In this document: positions 14,301 to 14,552 of the stretch, piece after piece
Layout of the letters: each line of letters begins with the position of its first letter
How positions within the stretch are numbered: the first letter of the stretch is position 1
Assembly: GCA_937875885.1 (NCBI GenBank)
Contig: CALEIO010000095.1
Span: 1 to 14,552, forward strand
Direction of reading: 5' to 3'
Length of the DNA stretch: 14,552 nucleotides
Origin: an uncultured Clostridia bacterium
GTDB lineage: Bacteria > Bacillota > Clostridia > Oscillospirales > Acutalibacteraceae
The notes under the pieces: generated by a model
The model's database searches: none
Told to the model about the DNA's origin: nothing
What the model saw: only the letters and a program-made list of their open reading frames with translations
Program-made: the position numbers and the translations under genes

Positions 14301-14551
14301 CACTTTGTGAATGTGTAGCCCTCACCTGCTGTTGCAGTTGACTTAACCTCGTTGGGGTATGTAACTGCGTTGTTGCCTGCCTTGCTTACAGAACCGCCTG
14401 TGCCTGCAACGAACTTAACTGTACCGTCGTTACCAACGAATGTTGCTGTTGCGGTTACTGCGCCTGAGGGCTTGATTGTAATGGAAGCATCTGTTGCAGA
14501 ACCTGCAGTGATTGTGCAGTTTGTAAGAGTCCATTTAGAGAACTTGTAGCC
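5387..14551 (-). CDS. Giant secreted multi-domain repeat protein with starch-binding-like modules (N terminus outside window)
   Basis: One frame is open from the window edge to a TAA at 5387, 3,054 residues. The Met at 13507 lies inside a 'NVYLMG' module motif and is not the start. Order of domains (window residues): degenerate Flg_new_2-type repeats (1-210); InlB/Flg_new repeats interleaved with three X25/SusE-F-like starch-binding modules (211-1310); one more Flg_new_2 unit; a CBM26-like module; FIVAR; three bacterial-repeat domains; a clear CBM26 ('IYLNNEAGWNQPYIYYWG'); a further CBM26-like region; one more InlB-like domain; and an unrecognised beta-rich tail. No enzyme domain, sortase motif, transmembrane anchor or typical dockerin is seen at the C terminus. 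InlB-type repeats occur in large Gram-positive surface proteins and CBM26 binds starch. I infer a cell-surface or secreted starch-binding/adhesion protein; secretion and anchoring signals may lie in the missing N terminus. Confidence 0.9.
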   Translation of the reverse strand, partial: GYKFSKWTLTNCTITAGSATDASITIKPSGAVTATATFVGNDGTVKFVAGTGGSVSKAGNNAVTYPNEVKSTATAGEGYTFTKWSITGGTEGTDYTVSTGSLTSATIGVKVITNGKTITVTAAFTANSNKVVYATSTGGSVSNAGTHTLTYPATKSSTATPAASHNFVKWNITGGTEGTDYKITSGSVNSQEITIKPISSGKTITATAQFAIKTYTVKFVNYDGTQLKSQVVNHGSDASAPTDTPTKPSTEKYSYTFKGWDKAYTNVTSNLTVTATYTESVRSYTVTFKDYDGSVIASPSVKYGSAATAPSNPTRSDGWVFIGWDKDFSNITGALTVTAQYRDDNVYLMGVTGTWDKKAASTMTYGSTSSMTLTLDEKTYEFKFVYNDVWYSNNGTVTNTTDDAGSSNPWETYEGNNCVLNAIGGTYTFTFNKSNHRFEIKHTPIVYTVKFISDGKTVSTQKVNRGENAKAPADPTKAATAQYTYTFAGWDKDFTGVRSDLTVTAKFNQTVNKYTVTFKDHDGTVLQTSQVEYGKAATAPATPTRDGYNFSGWSADFSKITGDLTVKATYAIKTYTVKFVNWDGTVLSTQVVEHGAAAKAPTTNPSRAADAQYTYTFKGWDKAYNKVTANLTVTATYTQTDNYYTVKFVDHDGYVYSTQSVKYGTAAKAPSNPTRTDGWNFIGWDGSYSNITANTTITALWEDNNVYLMGSFTSWDKIDANLSKITMTYNQTATMTVELAAGSYEFKFIYKDQWLGNNGTITDTTNYNGASNPWDLGQDRGNIKLDATGGLYTFKFNKDTWRFEVIYVSTAVEVTFKNWDGSVITTKKVPAGESAAAYAPTPSRPGTAEYTYTFSGWTPSISNPVSESNKTFTAQYTSTKNKYTVTFVNWDNSVLSTQSVEYGSAATAPATPTKASDVQYSYTFKGWDKDFTNVQANITVTATYNQTVNKYTVTYYNYNGEFYYSEQVEYGKAAAGPENLPTRSPQNGKVYSFYGWDKDLSYITGNTTTKAVFTSTSITYTVTFVSYDGTILKEQQVAYGKAATAPGKPAIPAGYTSYWDPQDFSYITSNLTVTLRLKDNNVYLVGDTTAWEPVVMTASAANANIYSYTANLEAGKYEFKFQYPKDTWFGNGGTVYDNTNGWWSTATTDGNITLQAVGGTYEFQFNKQTKQMQVIYDAPEYTVVFKDYDGTVLSTQSVKKGQSAAAPLNPYREADDTYEYTFTGWDKDFTNIQGNTEIFAQYASSKRTFTVTFQNYDGSILSSQAVEYGSAAVAPTVPDREHYEFSGWSRKDFDEVKSDMTIVAQFTPNTYTVTVNQTTGGTSTTSATSVVYDNTVTLTATPNSKYSFKTWTITGDYEIISGTLTSMEFVIRPLSNLVVSGEYVQGVTLTVHAFSTNNYYNLYMWEKNSSGAMSYPAGEWSGTTMSQTTPFNGVNWKTTNVSMTLGYSTEIGAILNGTGGQTADYYLQSLLYKSGNWAGVGEIWISDNNGTVIVTTRRELLDYIGQVTNTYNNGVNADNYTTVTWNAFVEAYQAAYNASGNKASTQTNINDVLSDLREAYENLKKRTYNLVNIKQIGGVGTVTIGDVTITTANGTVQAFNGDNVTLVATAPEGYYISSIVSNGDVLFTNSNVGVIAKSVTINQISEDQDVEIRYSPKAAYTITVQSYDSSMGTIYYNNKPVNANGEVITVFAGTTAKFKAEAKEGYAVYEWTVDDAKIALNKEISISNINENHTVSISWQQIKMIDVTIDAKPLAAGNATAVSGGQTASTKAGSTQTITIGQFETITLTAVVTDKLYEFAGWSIQGDYYEADGTTRLDKVFNIVATDDVTATAMFVQVYRKIYLNNEAGWNQPYIYYWGSDIPSVTWPGEQMTYDSASGYWVGYIPVDSTDIQFNDGTDKHQVEFSDVTPNLYNNKTNYAGTYVEKGYYLQGIWNGVNHSAEDLFKFDVDNGDGTYSITISVNNTSDGYIYVNPTNELSEFWNAEYSGKTDNPQILDYIGMYTENPNFVKVEINPYDLTAAYDVTFTFNPVTGEFSWKTKALVSAITVIGTDGRGTNSTDENMITSNDRVGNTYFEMKDVISVTSFDVYDAAQVLPGTPITFYTQVNDNGFGSYDYYVYGWVVNGTEFVAAYNMGNGLYSGSYTFTEDMTNIVPVYYHTNNWLAAHGVTQVTVYAVADKSIENWNEYLSVYTWYNNEDILDYEQFGLFAGQLMVPVAGLDGVYYAFVETTSSTGTPVSGIIFNNYAKNDKFNTVVVDYDTLQSYDFYEFMALLEDGKDNITFVIKNTNDDLNSGRVEDDTNIYLNNFNFVEYTDYSKIKTDIFGNSIESIYATLDIANALYIVQAGNTPSHEGPLSGDYYVKCYLYDAYGNFLGSCFSYELHDKDSAIWTILEAYKNQMCFISYEAANEKEEGTGTRYDGEWYGDSNLDVTINVSGNVGITTNGGNSFTVNTSSPVNVATYGSGYINVSYQTLDVKRGTEITLTATPARGYKFIGWYSADGTLFSTNRSYVVFAAVGTTYTAVFEEMSKGNFYVNHYLYTGSATTQGYIPTAHGGNAQLYVGITNTTLGVSTELTLTDSAFVEARPGDKLVITIATDAVGADKFYAWYIEAMEKNGFTSFEEVGVDSLDNLFKNKGTVVGRSDMVYFQFEYIVKEDDSYSMTLYSDLVPVSAEVTLVYNYTDRNGEVKTLYVPYTLTIDEIEGFAGNNFQPYTPAYISGDGWVNTILANAPYITNHSKDINWIINSAMYDTMTFVLWATEPDKMFTITSQVGDYVIVTQQIYNSVYSIDIREVDATISTKGFWYSDVNNDGRYTEGVDLILTYGPNYSYRVTGDMNINYEETDSYDFNVTIDEPAYGREQSSNEDGSNKKDTVTAEYVVNVLTPYFYGDEGFEDRGNNPLGAHVTIQSLIDAGYKVSTGIVLEQVGSFAPGTDAYPTYEDALAAAKDKNYGTATDSKILESVILNKKNGMTSVGTYCTLYDTSNYTMTNKNRYLFTLAFNNTESYQKRFYNIYSYIVVETPDGEVTTYISNVQTLNIYPTGTTLVNAPENTVFE
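6098..6136 (-). other. EF-hand/dockerin-like calcium loop in the giant protein
   Basis: The tail contains 'DVNNDGRYTEGVD', with D-x-N-x-D-G spacing as in the first half of a calcium loop or dockerin repeat. Only one copy is present and the twelfth position is not acidic (Asp is at thirteen), so it is at best a single calcium site and not a dockerin. Confidence 0.4.
6974..7207 (-). other. Isolated InlB/Flg_new_2-like domain in the C-terminal half
   Basis: The segment contains 'GTEITLTATPARGYKFIGWYS' core elements and ends 'GTTYTAVFEE', the same beta-strand and 'GYxFxGW' plan as the repeats in the N-terminal half. It stands alone between unrecognised beta-rich sequence. Confidence 0.65.
7772..8050 (-). 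other. Possible second CBM26-like module
   Basis: 'VTVYAVADKSIENWNEYLSV' is followed by a 'YTWYN' strand, 'VPVAGLDGVYYAFVE', and 'SGIIFNNYAKNDKFNTVVVD'. This order (aromatic-rich first strands, then a 'W/YYxxxV' turn, then 'xIIFNN') is the CBM26 plan, but the WPG signature is replaced by 'FAG'. The assignment is by pattern only. Confidence 0.5.
8810..9037 (-). other. CBM26-like starch-binding module
   Basis: 'RKIYLNNEAGWNQPYIYYWG' begins the module, 'VTWPGEQMTYDSASGYWVGY' holds the WPG signature and substrate-side aromatics, and 'TDIQFNDGTDKHQVEFSDV' closes it. All three blocks are standard for starch-binding module family 26, as found in amylases and in Ruminococcus bromii amylosome proteins. 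It is the best evidence that this protein binds alpha-glucans. Confidence 0.82.
9038..9856 (-). repeat. Three divergent bacterial-repeat (Flg_new_2-like) domains
   Basis: Each of the three units of about 90 residues carries the core 'T(L/F)xAxxxxGYxxxxW' strand pattern: 'NVTLVATAPEGYYISSI', 'TAKFKAEAKEGYAVYEW' and 'TITLTAVVTDKLYEFAGW'. They lie between FIVAR and CBM26 and are diverged from each other, unlike the tightly similar repeats nearer the N terminus. Confidence 0.7.
9857..10072 (-). other. FIVAR-type helical domain
   Basis: The stretch 'LLDYIGQVTNTYNNGVNADN' leads into 'WNAFVEAYQAAYNAS' and 'INDVLSDLREAYENLKK'. This fits the FIVAR (PF07554) pattern of a helical bundle with a conserved Trp, an alternating 'FxxAYxxA' helix and a final 'LxxAxxxL' helix. 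It is a spacer or sugar-binding helical domain in many Gram-positive surface proteins and the only clearly helical part of this protein. Confidence 0.85.
10073..10393 (-). other. Starch-binding-like module (CBM26-related) before FIVAR
   Basis: 'LTVHAFSTNNYYNLYMWEKN' followed by 'YPAGEWSGTTMS' matches the start of CBM25/26-type modules ('Y..LY.W......PAGEW.G..M'), and a later 'AILNGTGGQTADYY' matches the 'IIFNNGxGxQTxD' closing strand. Placement directly before a FIVAR domain is a natural module boundary. Confidence 0.65.
10397..10624 (-). other. Single Flg_new_2-like repeat closing the InlB array
   Basis: The unit has 'NTVTLTATPNSKYSFKTW' and 'GDYEIISGTLTSMEFVI', the plan of the domains at the N-terminal edge of the window. 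It joins the InlB-repeat array to the CBM26-like module. Confidence 0.7.
11018..11317 (-). other. X25/SusE-F-like starch-binding-like module, copy C
   Basis: 'DNNVYLVGDTTAWEP' opens the module, 'EAGKYEFKFQYPKDTWFGNG' forms the centre, and 'NITLQAVGGTYEFQFNKQTK' closes it. The 'VYLVG...W', 'AGxYEFKF...W' and 'GGTYxFxFN' blocks resemble X25/CBM20-48-type alpha-glucan-binding modules of amylopullulanases and SusE/SusF. The family is assigned by pattern only. Confidence 0.68.
12122..12445 (-). other. X25/SusE-F-like starch-binding-like module, copy B
   Basis: The module has 'DNNVYLMGSFTSWDKID', 'LAAGSYEFKFIYKDQWLGNN' and 'LDATGGLYTFKFNKDTWRF'. It carries an inserted 'NPWDLGQDRGN' loop like copy A's 'NPWETYEGNN', so A and B are closest to each other. 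Confidence 0.68.
13217..13525 (-). other. X25/SusE-F-like starch-binding-like module, copy A
   Basis: The module has 'DDNVYLMGVTGTWDKKA', 'DEKTYEFKFVYNDVWYSNNG' and 'AIGGTYTFTFNKSNHRF'. The internal Met of NVYLMG gives an artificial start at 13507; the frame continues through it without a stop. Confidence 0.68.
13922..14551 (-). repeat. Two complete and one partial Flg_new_2-type repeats at the window edge
   Basis: Units start at about 14164 and 14422, with a partial one cut by the right edge. Each has 'GGSVS.AG....TYP', then 'GY.F.KW.ITGGTEGTDY', a 'SGS' turn, and 'GKTIT.TA.F'. The two full units are close enough to suggest recent duplication, and more may lie beyond the edge. Confidence 0.78.
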
Positions 14552-14552
14552 C

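Overview
The window reads as a piece of a Gram-positive gut Clostridia genome, most likely Ruminococcus or a close Oscillospiraceae relative. The reasons are a type I dockerin with Ruminococcus-style 'KDATxIQKYxAG' repeats, a BspA-type leucine-rich repeat protein, AGGAGG-type ribosome binding sites, and a giant secreted protein built from InlB B-repeats and starch-binding-like modules. Genus is an inference. All convincing genes lie on the minus strand, so transcription runs from high to low coordinates. No gene-free stretch exceeds about 150 bases.

From the right edge: positions 14551-5387 are one uninterrupted frame of 3,054 residues, entering from outside the window, so its N terminus is missing. 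It holds degenerate Flg_new_2-type repeats, then twelve InlB-type (Flg_new) repeats interleaved with three copies of a beta-sandwich starch-binding-like module. These are followed by a CBM26-like module, a FIVAR helical domain, three more bacterial-repeat domains, a clear CBM26-like module, another possible one, and a long unrecognised beta-rich tail. It is best described as a secreted starch-binding/adhesive scaffold-like protein; no catalytic domain is visible.

Next comes a compact single-gene unit (5373-5101): promoter, AGGAGG, a 46-residue acidic Cys-free peptide with a YxxP motif, and a strong GNRA-loop terminator. It looks like a RiPP-type precursor or small signalling peptide.

A second promoter (extended -10, 5070-5042) drives a cluster: a secreted LRR protein with a Thr/Pro linker and C-terminal dockerin, an HPr-kinase-like P-loop protein, a PqqD-family RiPP recognition element, an internal hairpin, an ABC exporter (fused permease-ATPase, no peptidase domain), and a PF14907-type nucleotidyltransferase that appears C-terminally truncated. 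Kinase, PqqD, ABC exporter and nucleotidyltransferase genes recur together in Firmicutes lasso-peptide and related RiPP clusters. No cyclase (Asn-synthetase-like) or leader protease is seen here; either they lie outside the window or this is a different type of system.

At the far left (about 1-145) the nucleotidyltransferase ends early, and the sequence beyond reads better as protein on the plus strand. That suggests a rearrangement, insertion or assembly junction.
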